The notes below the pieces were generated by a model. That model was given only the letters and a program-made list of their open reading frames with translations. It made no database searches and was not told where the DNA came from. Of a DNA stretch of 64,000 nt, positions 1-11,194 are shown in pieces (the stretch's first letter is position 1; each line of letters begins with the position of its first letter). A program made the translations under genes and the position numbers. The stretch spans positions 276,050,662-276,114,661 of the forward strand of contig NC_090322.1 in assembly GCF_040869045.1 (NCBI RefSeq), in the 5' to 3' direction. Source of the DNA: Eurosta solidaginis. Lineage: Eukaryota > Arthropoda > Insecta > Diptera > Tephritidae.

Positions 1-280
1 CGATTCGTCTGCCGCCTGGCGTCATCTTGTTTTCCACGAATTGTAGTGCGATTGACTCGTAAACTTTGTGCTAAGTTTCAAGTCTCTGGATCACTGAGAA
101 GTTAGTTAAAAGTCGATCGAAAATTTTCCATTTTAAAATTAATTTTCTGTATATCTCGATCCGTGTGCCACCTAGCGGATTTTTTTTTTTACTTGCGTTC
201 TAATGTCTCTCAGATCTGTACTATGTTCTAAGTATCAAGTATCTAGCTCAACGGGAAGTTACCGAAAAAGACTTTTCCGT
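1..280. repeat. Diverged tandem duplication, about 155-bp unit
   Basis: Two consecutive blocks (about 1-150 and 155-280) follow the same script. Each opens with a CGATycGTsTGCCrCCTrGCG motif. Each then has a T-rich stretch, a segment of the form CTaAGTwTCAAGTmTCT, and an ending like GAAGTTA followed by AAAAG. A related motif (a GCCACCTAGCGG-like run next to CGAAAT, then a phrase about -AAGTAACTTCTyrwTr-) recurs near 25,260-25,440, 35,690-35,870 and 53,830-53,870, so this is a dispersed, old repeat family. No coding potential is visible. Confidence 0.45.
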
Positions 281-506
281 TGGTCAAAAATTAGTATGGA
301 AATGAGGGCCCAACAATGAAATCGACTCAATATAAAGAAAAAAAAATCGATTTCAATCCCGGATCGTAAAACACGACACGGGCACAGATCTAGAAGCAGC
401 ACGTAGCATAGGCCCAAGAAGGCTTCTATTATATACCAAGAGGGCGGAGCGATTATTTTATATAGGTCCTGATTTTTGATAGGGTTTTTCATTTTCGTAG
501 TTTTGC

Positions 507-712
507 AAACAATAACAACAAGCATCTGCAAGGCAGATGAATTTTCGAGGCAGAAATACGCTCGGAGTGTTTGCCAAACTACGGCCAAGGGTCACTTAGA
601 AAACCTCTTTTCTAATTGAACAACTTATTTAAAAATTTGTGATATTGCTTTGTTCGGGACTTGAACCTAGGGCCTTCGGTGTGGTAGATGACACACGCTT
701 CCACCACGCCAT
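507..712 (-). mobile_element. tRNA-derived SINE copy (family S), 3'-truncated
   Basis: Read on the minus strand, the element begins near 712 with a tRNA-like head. It has an A-box-like segment around GTGGTGGAAGCGTG and a near-consensus B box GGTTCAAGTCCCG (plus-strand 656-668). The body that follows (a gap, ATTAGAAAAGAGG, then a GGCAAACACTCCGAGCGTATTTC-like phrase split by changes, then CATCTGCCTTGCAGATG) matches copies at 27.26 kb and 61.02 kb in order. It lacks the family's final CATGTAGGTCC...CGGAGGTTA section. The polymerase III promoter pair at the 5' end is what marks it as a SINE. It is not a functional tRNA gene because no cloverleaf can be closed. Confidence 0.6.
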
Positions 713-718
713 TTAAAT

Positions 719-2075
719 CTGGTTTAAATTTTATAATTTTCTTTGAGTTTTCGTAGGGTCATCTAAGAGTTAACAACCCTGCGATATGCCTTCACCATCT
801 CCACTCAGGGACTAAATTTATGATATATCTTTAACAATTAGAGCCTTAAAAATTGTTCATCAGATCCTGGGAACCACTCTAAGGTACTTAGAAAAGAGTT
901 TCAAATTAAATAATAATGGTTTTTCGCCATGCTTTGTAAATTTTTGTTTGGATTTATACAGTTTCCGCGTTGCCATCGTCTTTGTGCTCTTTCGTTCTCT
1001 TAGGTCGATTTTCGCTATAAGTGCAATTAAAACTTTCGACGTTTCGAAATCGGAATCAAAGCTCCGTTTAATCTCTAGTTTGTATGGATGTACGTTTATA
1101 TAGTGCGGTGGCAATAAATGAACTCGAATTCGCATTGCACGAAATCGAATCAACTTGAAAAGGCCTTTTAATTCGTCTGCGGATCCCGCAAAGTAACAGA
1201 ATATGCAATATGAAATCGCATTCCGTATTCACGCCACAAATATATATATAAAATACATTACGAATGTTACATGAACACACATATGTACATATATATATAT
1301 ATATTATTCACAAACGCTCAAAAATAAATTCAGGCTATTTAACGGGTTTTAAGATACAAGTTTAATAAGGCCAAACTTTTCATTCAACTGGTTGTGGTTG
1401 AATTGCAATAAACGTTCAAGCTGTGCGACGGCGAGTATTTTATTCTACAAAAATCTCTCAAAGTGTATTCAAGGTTTGTAAAACCTTATTGAAACACCTT
1501 CTTAATGGAATTTTCTAATTTGAGTTTTGAACGCAGAATCAATGGCATATAATCCATATGTTTAATGCACAGCTCTTGGTGGTTGGCAGACAAATCAACA
1601 TCATTTTTTATCTCTATGCATACCAACATATTTATAAAGGTAAGTTCGGGATTTTACTACAACCCATTCATTACTGACCATTCGTTATTCATCGGCTGAC
1701 AACGGAAATGCTTAATTGAAATTCCAAATTGTTACAGATGCCGTCTGACCAAAGATGTTCGCGTTTATGATGTTGCCAGTTAATTCACCAATTTCATATA
1801 CCTATGTACATATATACTTTTACCCGGAGGATAATATTTGAATGCATTTGCTGGGCTATTCGTCTCTATTAGTCTGGGCTTAACGAAGTAGTGCAGTGGA
1901 CACTCCGTACTCGAGAAAGCTTTAAACGTGTATTTAATACTGTCAAATCAATATGAATTCGAAATTGTTACTTCCTTCTCGCAAGGCCAATAATCCTAGA
2001 ATTGAGTCTCCTTAGAAACTCTTTACAGAGAATAATGTCTTTTGGATGCACTTTTTATGCATGTTTATGATATTA
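719..2075. other. No gene seen; AT-rich DNA
   Basis: This stretch has only short chance reading frames with AT-driven codon use. It contains a short TA microsatellite near 1,286-1,303 and TACATA-type runs. I recognise no splice-bounded exon, RNA gene or transposon end. Confidence 0.6.
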
Positions 2076-2405
2076 CTAGAAGACATGACAGACTTTGCTC
2101 TGACCTAGTTTTGGTATATCTGCATGGCTTTTAAGAAGTTTTCATTTTCTAATCCCTTTCCCTCTGTCCCCATTCCCACCTCTCTCCATTTTCCTCTTCT
2201 TTTTATAAGTTACTCCCTCTCCCTTTCTCTTTCGCTGCGTCTTCCCCCTCTACATACCTTTCTCTCATTTCCACTCTCTCTCTCTCTCCAGTTCTCTCTT
2301 CTTCCCTTTCCCTTGCTTCCTTTATCTTTCGTTTTTCGTCTTACTATATCTTTTTATCAGTCTCTTCCTCCTTCCCTCGCTTTTCCTTTCATCTATCCAC
2401 ATTTC
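2076..2405 (-). mobile_element. Helitron 3'-end fragment (family of the 14.7 kb element)
   Basis: On the minus strand this segment ends in ...CTAG followed by T (plus-strand CTAG at 2076-2079 with A at 2075), the canonical Helitron 3' terminus. From that terminus inward it matches the reverse complement of the copies ending at 15,757 and 36,676: a GCAGAC motif, then CCaAATTTGGCcTATCTGCA-like sequence, then a long polypyrimidine run on the plus strand (purine-rich on the element strand). The CT-rich stretch gives a Ser/Leu/Phe-rich reading frame that is not a gene. The 5' part of the element is missing. Confidence 0.6.
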
Positions 2406-2529
2406 TAGCAATCCGCTTCGAAAAAAGAGGATGTGAAATAATTATGTATGTAGGTGAATAGGCTTTTTCACATAGATTGGTCCGTAGTTCACTTCCGCAA
2501 AAATAGTGTCCTAAGTATCTCATAATTTA

Positions 2530-4090
2530 ACCAAGAAGCTATCAATGTATCGACTTAATTACATTACACTTAAAAGGCAATTTGATTGTCTTAATAAGTT
2601 CTTGTTCAAGCAATATATGATTAAACTTGAATCGAAATTGAAAACAAATCCGTCTAGTTTTTGGTCGGTTATAAACTCCAATTGACAGACTAATGGCTTC
2701 CCCATGACCATGGAGTATGAAGACGAAGTCTCCAGCAATACGCAAGATACGTGTAACTTGTTTGCCAAACTATTTCAGAAGGTATATTCAAAGTTTACCT
2801 CTTCACCAATTCCGGTTTTTCACTCTGGATACCAATCTCAAATTTTTTCTTTTGATGTTACTGCAGATGATGTTCTGCTGTCGAACTCTAAGCTGCCAGG
2901 TAGCACAAAATCAGATTTTGAGGGATTTTCTCCATTATTCTTTAAAATATGTTCGAACACCATTGCAGAGCCTCTGTCGCTTCTCTTTCGAGAATGCCTG
3001 AGCAATGGAAGTTTTTTAGACTCATGGAAATTATGCTCCATAAATCCCGTATATAAATATGGTAGCCGCAATGATATATGCAACTACAGACCGATTGTTA
3101 AGCAGAGTACTCTGGCAAAAGTATTCGATCATATATTGCATTGTAAACTATTCGATTACATCAGTAATGCTATAGTTGAGTGCCAGCATGATTCTTTCCT
3201 GGAAGGTCCACCTCCACCAATTTAGCTTTACTCACCAATCAAATTGTCGGTGCTTTTGAGAGCCAAGAGCAACTTGATGTTATTTATACGGAATTCTCTA
3301 AAGCGTTCGACAAGGTCGATCATTCTATACTGCTACACAAGTTGGCGATGTACGGTATCAATGGTAACCTGTTAAAATTCTTCTCAAGTTTTTTGGAAAA
3401 CAGGATGCTATATGTGTCAATTGGAGCCGATAGGTCATCCTTGCTTATCAACGCCTGGTCAGGAATCCCTCAGGGTACCCATTGCGGTCCTCTACTATTC
3501 CTAATTTTTATCAATGATCTGCCTCAGCAATTCAAGTTCGCTAAATGTCTAATGTTTGCAGACGACGTCAAGCATTTTCTAAGAGTCCGTGATACTTCCG
3601 ACCACTTAAACTTACAATCCGATCTCAATTCTTTTGCCGGATGGTGCTCAAACAATAACTTGCTCCTAAACACAAACAAATGTTGTGCTATTTCATATTC
3701 TAAAAAGACAACCGCAACATATTTTAATTATAGACTAAACGACAGATCTCTGAATCGCTATCATGAAATTAAAGATCTGGGTGTGATTTTTGACCCTAAA
3801 CTTTCCTTTTCAAGTCACATTGATTTCATTGTCTCAAAGTCTTTTGCAATGGTTGGATTTACGTGTAATAAAACACAAAAGTTTTTAAGGACCCTATGAC
3901 GTTGAAGGCACTTTACACCTCATTGGTAAGAAGTCGTCTGGAATACTGCTCAATAATATGGAATCCATTTTATGAAGCTAACTCGCACAAAATTGAGAGT
4001 GTTCAACAAATTTTTACAAAAATTGCATTGCGTTTGCTTCATTGGCCCGATGAGTATTTTATGAGGGAGTGGGCCATAGTTCTATAGGTG
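2530..4090 (+). pseudogene. Non-LTR retrotransposon reverse transcriptase, decayed (CR1/Jockey-like)
   Basis: Joined by eye across breaks, the frames hold the linker and reverse transcriptase of a CR1/Jockey-type LINE. The linker phrase is NPSSFWSVINSN (about 2,632-2,667), followed by a stop, then TNGFPM and a CNLFAKLFQKVYS segment. RT motifs follow: a YRPI-type block near 3,085, motif A as IYTEFSKAFDKVDHS (about 3,283-3,327), motif B as GIPQGTHCGPLLF (about 3,460), motif C as FADDVK (about 3,558; usually YADD), and the C-terminal LYTSLVRSRLEYCSIIWNP (about 3,910). Breaks include a stop near 2,668, a stop or frame change at about 3,205-3,225, and a frame shift at 3,896-3,899. The endonuclease is missing (5' truncation). 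The 3' end is cut where 130-bp repeat units begin near 4,050. It is a dead copy. Confidence 0.85.
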
Positions 4091-4620
4091 GACGCCATTT
4101 AGGGATATAGCCATAAAGGTGGCTCAGGGTTGACTCTAGAATGCGTTTGTACGATATGGGCATCAAACGAATGGTGTTAATAAGTATTTTAAAAGGGAGT
4201 GGGCCTTAGTTCTATAGGTGGATGCCGTTTCGAAATATCGCCATAAAGGTGGACCAGGGGTGACTCTAGAATGTGTTTGTACGATATGGGTATCAAATTA
4301 AAGGTATTAATGAGGGTTTTAAAAGGGAGTGTCACCCCTGGTCCACCTTTATGGCGATATCTCGAAAAGGCGCCCACCTATGGAACTAAGGATCACTCCC
4401 TTTTAAAATACTCATTAACACCTTTCATTTGATACCCATATCGTACAAATAAATTCTAGAGTCAACCCTGATCCACCTTTATGGCGATATCCCTAAATGG
4501 CGTCCATCTATAGAAATATGGCCCACTTCCTCTTAAAATACTCTATAATACCTTCCATTTGATACACATGTCATACAAACTCATTCCAGGGTTTTCGCCA
4601 GATGGATTTTTCACCATTTG
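4055..4620. repeat. Head-to-head palindrome of 130-bp repeat units
   Basis: About two units of the 130-bp repeat (core phrases CCACCTTTATGGCGATATC and CCCTTTTAAAATACTC) lie in reverse orientation at 4,055-4,330. They switch at 4,330/4,331 to two units in forward orientation with no spacer. Unit-specific variants, such as the CCCTAAATGG variant next to CAACCCTGA/G, occur at mirrored positions. The same units form the long array at 51.1-52.6 kb, where the CCCTAAATGG variant is also the next-to-last unit. The segment therefore looks like two array ends joined face to face. It has replaced the 3' part of the LINE upstream. Confidence 0.75.
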
Positions 4621-4693
4621 ATCTAATTCATCATCTGACATGGTGGAATGCTCCCGCTGAAGGCCTGTTTGAATGGATTGGTTGACACACACA

Positions 4694-5798
4694 TTTTTTA
4701 TACTCAGCATGCTTTGCACACAGAATATTATAACTTTGATTGGATAACGGTTGTTTGTACAGTTATAAAGGAATCGAGATAGATATAGACTTCCATTTAT
4801 CAAAATCATCAGGATCGAAAAAAGATTTGATTGAGCCATGTCCGTCCGTAACTTGAGTAAAAATTGAGGTATCTTCACCAAATTTGGAGCATTTGCTTAT
4901 TTGTACCCAGAATAGATTGGTATTGAAAATGAGCGAAATCGGATGATAACCACGCCCACTTTTGATATATATAAATTTTGGAAAACTCAAAAAACCTGAT
5001 TATTTAGTAAATAATACACCTAGAATGTTGAAATTTGACATGTGGAATAATATTGAGACTCTTGATAAAAATTTGGAAAAAGTTTTTAAAATGGGCGCGG
5101 AACCGCCCATTTGCGATTAAATCAAGTTTACAAATATTATTAATCATAAATCAAAAATCGTTAAACCTATCGTAACAAAATTCGGCAGAGAGGTTGCCTT
5201 TAATATAAGGAAAGCTTTGAAGAAAAATTAACGAAATCGGTTAAGGACCACGTCCACTTTTATATAAAATATTTTAAAAGGGTCGTGGACGAATAAAATA
5301 AGATTTATATTTGCAAAAAGAGCTTTATATCAATGGTATTTCACTCTCCAAGTCGATTTATAACAGTAAATAGAAAAAACTTCAAATTTTAAAAAATGGG
5401 CCTGGCATCGCCCCTTTTATGACTAAGCAATTTTCTATGTTTCGGGAGCCATAAATCGAAGAAAAATTAACGGATCGTAATAAAATTGGGTACACAAATT
5501 TTTCCTATAGTAGAAAATATTTCTAGTAAAAATGGACGGGATCGGTTAAAGGAACAAGATTAAAAGGGTCGTAGACTAGAATAATAAGCTATAACTTAGC
5601 GAAAAATAGTTTTGAGTCAATGATATTTCACTTATCAAGTTTTATTGTAAGAGGAAATGAGGAGACATTTTTCTTTTAAACGGGTGGTGCCACGTGTTAT
5701 GTATAAAAGTAATTTATCTGAAATGAAATGTACAATTGAAGCTTACGCTGAGTATATAATGTTCGGTTACACCCGAACTTGGACACCTTTACTTGTTT
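4694..5798 (+). mobile_element. H element copy 1 (Helentron/DINE-like, non-autonomous)
   Basis: The left end is TTTTTTATACTCAGCATG. Internal phrases follow in family order: a GGATAACGG run, GAATCGAGATAGATATAGAC, a TGTCCGTCCG run, CACCAAATTTGG, and CCACGCCCACTTTT. Near the right end come a subterminal ACGCTGAGTATATAATG, the hairpin GTTCGGTTACACCCGAAC (5,761-5,778), and the terminus ...CACCTTTACTTGTTTT. Left ATACTCAGCrTG and right CACGCTGAGTAT are subterminal inverted repeats. There is no coding sequence. Subterminal repeats plus a hairpin about 20 bases from the 3' end are the known layout of Helentron-derived elements such as DINE-1; assignment to that group is inference. Confidence 0.6.
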
Positions 5799-5944
5799 TA
5801 ATTTAATTTCTGTTAAAAGAGTTGCGGTTATATTAGAGAGGAATTAGCATTTTATTTTTAAGCAGAACGAAAGTAGATATTTCAAAGTATAAATTCGAGT
5901 TAGAGATATTCCAGTTCTGTGATTCGTTTTTAATTTAAATCTGT

Positions 5945-6306
5945 TTTTGTTTTTATCGGCCTATTGATAAATGATTCAAGGTTCGATTCGAGCTCAAGGC
6001 CAGAACAATAATTTTTTTCTAATGATAATTATTGTTATTTTTTAATTTTTCTAAATTTGAAAAATTGTATTTTTTTTGTTTTTGGAATAGTAAGTAGAAA
6101 TTTTTTCAGACAACCTGCCATAGCTGCGCAGATAGATCCATTTCGAAGGGTGCTAAGCCTTCATCATCAATACGATTTAGGCATGCTGCGCTAACCATTT
6201 AGCTATACAGCGGTGGTTTGTTTGACTGGCAAATTTGCTACTTCTATTCCTTTTTACCAACTATATTTATTATTGTTCTGGCCTTGAGCTCTAATCGAAC
6301 CTTGAA
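5945..6306 (-). mobile_element. SL element copy 1 (SINE-like with inverted arms)
   Basis: The element is flanked by a perfect 14-bp target duplication TAATTTAAATCTGT (5,931-5,944 and 6,307-6,320), typical of target-primed insertion. By its A-rich tail (minus-strand ...GGCCGATAAAAACAAAAA) it lies on the minus strand. It opens with a box-B-like TTCAAGGTTCGATTAGAGC arm. The arm recurs inverted near the 3' end, giving about 40-bp inverted arms around a core of about 250 bp. The core holds an A-box-like TAGCTAAATGGTTAGCGC on the minus strand. No coding sequence is present. Compare the copies at 12,978, 31,618, 35,986 and 57,696. Confidence 0.7.
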
Positions 6307-6320
6307 TAATTTAAATCTGT

Positions 6321-9300
6321 GTGAACTACAATTATAGAATTCTTTACCTCATTTTAGCAATTTTCCACGTCCTTATTATAAATTCTCTCACATTTTAGCG
6401 AAACTAATCATTTCACTTAATCGGAGCTCTCTGTGCGGGGTTAAATCGACATTTAACAATTCTTTTTTTAAAGCAAAAATTTTGAGAAAAAAGGACAACA
6501 GATTTGTATCAGTTTAGTGCCAATGAGACCAGTCCATGGTTTATACAAAACAAATCAGTTATAGTGCTGCTTTGTAAATCTAAAGTTTAATGTATATTCA
6601 TCAGCAGGCGACATCAGCTTCAGTAAAGTTCATATGCTCACGCATTGAGCAATTACGACAGTTAAAAAAAAAATTCCCGTGCGCTCAAACAAGCGTGCAG
6701 GATGAGCAATTAATTTGTCCAAATAGGTGGGCGGGGGGGGGGGGGGGGGGGGGGGGGGGCATGCTTACCCATTCTGTTTGAGAACTCCACCTCAATCAAT
6801 GTTTAAATGAATGCTATAATGCCAAAATATCATGCCAATAAAGTTAAACCCTTTGAGATTTAAATTCTGCAAATTGGCATTTGGAAAAGAATGTATTTCA
6901 ATCAGTGTGATTATGGTGAAGTAACATTAAAAAGTGCTTCATCAACAAAGTGATTTATGCCGTTGCATAACAAGTCACACCAACTATCCCAGCTTCACGA
7001 TAAGTGATGCCAATTGGGAACACCAATAGAGTCTTCTCTCGACACCTTCCATAATGCCAAGTTTTTCTTCAGGGCAGGTATAATGAGAGACGTATTTATG
7101 CTAATCGAGAGATGGTTTTTCTTTGCAATTGCTCAGGGCCGAGCCACAATGAAGTTTTTCGTCTAGATGCGTTTAACGCAATCTTATGCGTGATGAGTAG
7201 ATTGCATGTATTATGGAGAACGGCGGATCTAGCGACACTAGCGCCATCTGATATGCACAAGTAGCCAACTTCCAACTTTTGTTGCAAGAAAAGCATAAGA
7301 AGAAGAATTCGACTTTTGCTTTGGCTATGAATGCTTTCACCCTTGGCAAGTAAAATTGTTTTTCCCAAACGTTCGTACTTTTCTCACATTTTTCACAATT
7401 GAAATACAGTAAAAAAAAGAAGTAAATATAGATATGTTTGCAAGAATTTTGTTTGTGTTTCGAGAAATCTTGGGTAAGGCAAAATAAGTTTCAATAACTA
7501 CATATGCAAGTCAGAATTTCATTCATATTTACTAACGCATCACCTTGCGTTATTTTGGCGATGTTACTGTCATGCATAAGATTACGTTGAACGCATCTAT
7601 ATAAAACTTTATTGTGGCTCAGCCATTACATAGTCGAAAGTAGCACTTGTTTGGTTTGGTTTGTAGGCTGCTAAGGCCAATAGTATCGGCATACGCCAGA
7701 TATTGTAAGCTCTTATAAAATATTGTACCAATAAAGTTTGGATCTGCTGCTATAAATACCCAATCCAGCATCAGCTTATAGAAATCGCACGACCCGAATC
7801 GTCTTATCTGAAGCCCTGTTTGGTTTCGTATGGCACATTGGTTCATTCGTCACATCCCACCAACTACAAATCGTCTTTGATAAACTCTGCATATGTATTC
7901 GGGCGTAGTTAGCTTCGTAAGAAGATAACCTTAATCTAATTCAGCGCTAATATTACATTTTTGATCCAAATTATATGTTTGTATGTATGTATGTTTGTAG
8001 TATTTATTTGTTTAAATATATTTGAACAAAATTTGTGTATTACATTCAGCGAGAGGGCGGTCAAGTGCGTTGCACTCTGATTATTACTGCTGATTTTGGC
8101 AGGCGACATTTTTCGGTTTAGATAGGAATTTCTTCTGCCTTCAAGTAAATAGAAATATTTTTAGCCGCTCTTTGAATGAAGCTACTCGGGGTTGTTAGAC
8201 TCATTTGTGTTGGCGTGGGCGGTAGATGAATGAAAAATCCTCATAAGCGTTTTTGACAGGCGCTCCCAAATAATTCTTTGTGTATTAACGGGGTGTGCCA
8301 TTACGCTTTGTGGACTTTGAAATTGAAAAGCAATATCCGAAGGGTTAAATAAACAATACAAAGCGAATTCGAATAAATATTAAAATGAAATGAAATGGGT
8401 ACGGCGGAAGTACCAAAGTTACTTACCAACAAAATATTTGTCACAAGCAACCGTGCACGTAATGCGTAATGCTTTAGATGATGTTTTATGTCTGTACTGT
8501 TGTTGTTGACGAAAAATGAAAAGAAAATATGAAATAAAGAAAAATTGCTTTTAAAATTTTTGTACGGTTCCCAGCTATAAAAGTGGTTGCAGGCCGATTT
8601 TGCATAGTTCTTGTCATATTTAATAGAAAATTGATTTCGTATCAAATATTTAATAACCTTTTTGTTTGTGTATGTAATGTAAATATAAAATTGCCGTTGA
8701 TAGAATATTAAAAAATAATTTGGAAATAGAAATAATAATAAAAGTAATAACAAGAAATGTGATAAATGAGAAAATCGTCCACCATTTTCATTCCATTTCG
8801 CCAGTGTGTGTGTTTGTGTATTTCGTTTGTGAATGAAACCCAATGAGATCACAGTGAGAAATTCCTTTATTAGCAATCAAACACATTTTCCAGCTTAAAC
8901 TTTATCAAATATGATCAAAAATATTTGTTGAAATATCTTTTCATTTGAATTTCTGTAAAAAATTAAAACCTCCTACCAAAATATTGAATAGAATACTCAA
9001 TTTTATTATATGTGAGGCATTGTGCTAACAACAAACAAACAAAATATGTCATCCCTCCCACTCACATTTTGTGTTTAAGTTTGAAATGCTTAGGACAGGT
9101 GGGGGAGGTGACTAATTCACTTGGTTTGCATTCAAGATTGTAATTGAATTTTCGAGCGAAAGCTTTGACAAAGAATGTGATAATAAAGCACCATTCGATA
9201 TATCCAGTCAATGCATTGCATATGCCAAGGCTCAAATGGGAGAAAACAAAACCAAAAGTTTTCATGTATGTATATATGTATGTAGGTATGGACAACGTAA

Positions 9301-9585
9301 AATGCATTTTTGTCTTCGTATTAATATGTCAATGTTTATATGTATGCCTTTGTGTGAATCAGGGAAGGCCATCCGAATGACTGAAAGTCTAAATTTTTCT
9401 CTCAATGATGTCGCTCATTGGTTTCGTATCTTTTTTTCATCAATAGATTTTTCTATACATACATGGATTTAAATGCCTCTAGAATTGTTTCAGCAAAACA
9501 GTCCATCAATAGATAATGTTCATAAAAAAAAGAAATGAAGTAAACCATGCTTTCTTTCCAAAATAATTTATATATCATTGGAAAG
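6321..9585. other. No gene seen; AT-rich DNA with a poly-G tract
   Basis: No recognisable gene is present. It holds an uninterrupted run of 27 G at 6,733-6,759, a TGTA/TATG microsatellite at 7,978-8,002, and short CA/TG runs. Minus-strand frames at 7,096-7,368, 7,619-7,846 and 8,301-8,876 are compositionally biased (Leu/Phe/Asn/Lys) and match no family I know. I treat them as chance. Confidence 0.6.
6733..6759 (+). repeat. Homopolymer G(27)
   Basis: A run of 27 consecutive G, preceded by GTGGGC. It could form a G-quadruplex on the plus strand and an i-motif on the minus strand. Such runs are rare in AT-rich insect DNA and prone to sequencing error, so the exact length is uncertain. Confidence 0.9.
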
Positions 9586-11025
9586 TTTTTTTTTTTTTAC
9601 ATTAGTTATTAACCGTTAGAGTTTTTGATCATGTCATTATCATGTTATTTTTAAAAATTAATAACGTGAACGGTTTATAGAAACTTAACGTTTTATATAT
9701 CAAAATTTTCGTCAATTAATATACTTTGCCATAAAAAAATTGATTTTTATAACATTTTATTATTTTGCTAAAAAATCCTGTTTGTTTTAAATAATTAAAA
9801 ATTAATAAAACTTCTCCGCCTGCGAAAAAGTTTTAACACATTTCATTCAATTCTACAATCCATTAAAAAATCTTGGTGAAAAAAAAAATTCATTATTTTG
9901 CATTAGGTCAAAAGTTATATATGTTTTTGTGACCGCGCTCCTACCTACAGCGCTAGATGAGCACGTTTTGACGCTCGCGACAAACATACCTACTTTAATA
10001 AATATTAAATAAAAACGATTGATTTTTAATGCTAACTCCGATGATCTCGTTTTATTGGCATATCATCCAAACAGCGGTCAAAAAAAGAAATGCACTTATA
10101 TATATACTTGGTATTACTTACTAAAGTTTATCACTAATTAGGTACTAATATTTGGAACTAACAGAAAAGGTTATGTAGCCTAAAAGAGAAGTTATGTAGA
10201 CAAGTTAACGTATGTAGCAACAACAGTAAATAATAGATGAAGAATAGAGAGTAGGTGGGTCTAAGGATGTAACTCGCGCGCTGAGTCATTGTGCGACCAA
10301 AATTTTGTGCATGATTTATGCTGATCCGGAAAATTCCAAGACGATGGAAAACAAATCAAGAACCTTGCTCATGCTTGCATATTGCCGTACTTTTCAGTTT
10401 CGTTGAAGCTTTGTTTACAGCAACGTCAATAGCCATATAAAAATTTTTTTCCGCAATATCTTAACTAGTCAATACTCGATAATGCCTACAACGAATTCAT
10501 GCTGTAATCCCTTGAAAAAAAGAATCACGGAAGAGTTCGTACAAATATTTCTTTGATTGCTGAGAAACCCGATTCCAAATTTGATAAATTTGTCGGAAAT
10601 ACATGTGCATGCCATGTTAACCCCGAATGTATGTCGCGAGTGAAGTAGAAATAAATTAATTAAAAAAAAAATGTTAAGTTAAACGGTTTTATTGAAAACA
10701 ATACTTACATTAAGTAGTAATAATTTTTTTCACCAAGATTTTTTTATTGGATTGTAGAATTGAATGAAATGTGTTAAAACTTTTTCGCAGGCGGAGAAGT
10801 TTTATTAATTTTTAATTATTTAAAACAAACAGGATTTTTTTTAGAAAAATATTAAAATGTTATAAAAATCAATTTTTTTATGGCAAAGTATATTAATTGA
10901 CAAAAATTTTGATATATAAAATGTTAAGTTTCTATAAACCGTTCACGAGTTATTAATTTTTAAAAATAACATGATAATGACATGATCAAAGACTCTAACG
11001 GTTAATACCTAATGTAAAAAAAAAA
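9586..11025. mobile_element. Foldback element with about 305-bp terminal inverted repeats
   Basis: The left arm (9,586-9,890) opens with a T run and ACATTAG. It reappears reverse-complemented at 10,722-11,025 through its full length. Shared landmarks include the CCGTTAGAG end region, GAACGGTTTATAGAAAC, ACTTCTCCGCCTGCGAAAAAG and ATCTTGGTGAAAAA. Identity by eye is high with small indels. The 830-bp interior shows no intact reading frame. Just inside the right arm (10,671-10,721) is a TTAAGTTAAACGG segment shared with the foldback family at 25.8 kb and 49.6 kb. No target duplication is clear, so the superfamily is unknown; Mutator-like and foldback DNA transposons both have arms this long. Confidence 0.8.
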
Positions 11026-11194
11026 TTGTTTTGGGGAGAACGTCTTTACCTCCAGGCCGATTAAAAACCGTATTAATTATTGAAAACTGGGACAATCTAT
11101 TTTAAAGTGGCCCACTTGAGAAAATTCGACCCATATGCTATAGTGGTCCTATCCGGCCGGTTCCGACAAATGTCTAATCGGGCACCTAAATACA

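Noticed and set aside
655..712. Possible tRNA gene on the minus strand (good B box)
   Set aside because: No paired acceptor or anticodon stem can be drawn and the sequence continues into a SINE body shared with other copies.
2124..2408. Ser/Leu/Phe-rich 94-codon frame
   Set aside because: It is the polypyrimidine strand of a Helitron 3' end, and the same frame type appears antisense at 15,410-15,718 and 36,319-36,657.
4543..4990. Two overlapping minus frames of 112 and 75 codons
   Set aside because: They are shadows of the H element left half, and similar frames recur in other H copies (29,103-29,438; 49,738-49,989).
6590..6781. Small frame ending in a poly-glycine run
   Set aside because: The glycines come from the G(27) homopolymer; there is no other support.
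8301..8876. 191-codon minus-strand frame with a Leu/Phe-rich stretch that looks like a membrane segment
   Set aside because: Codon and residue bias follow the local AT and CTT-type composition; no motif, homologue or gene context is recognisable.
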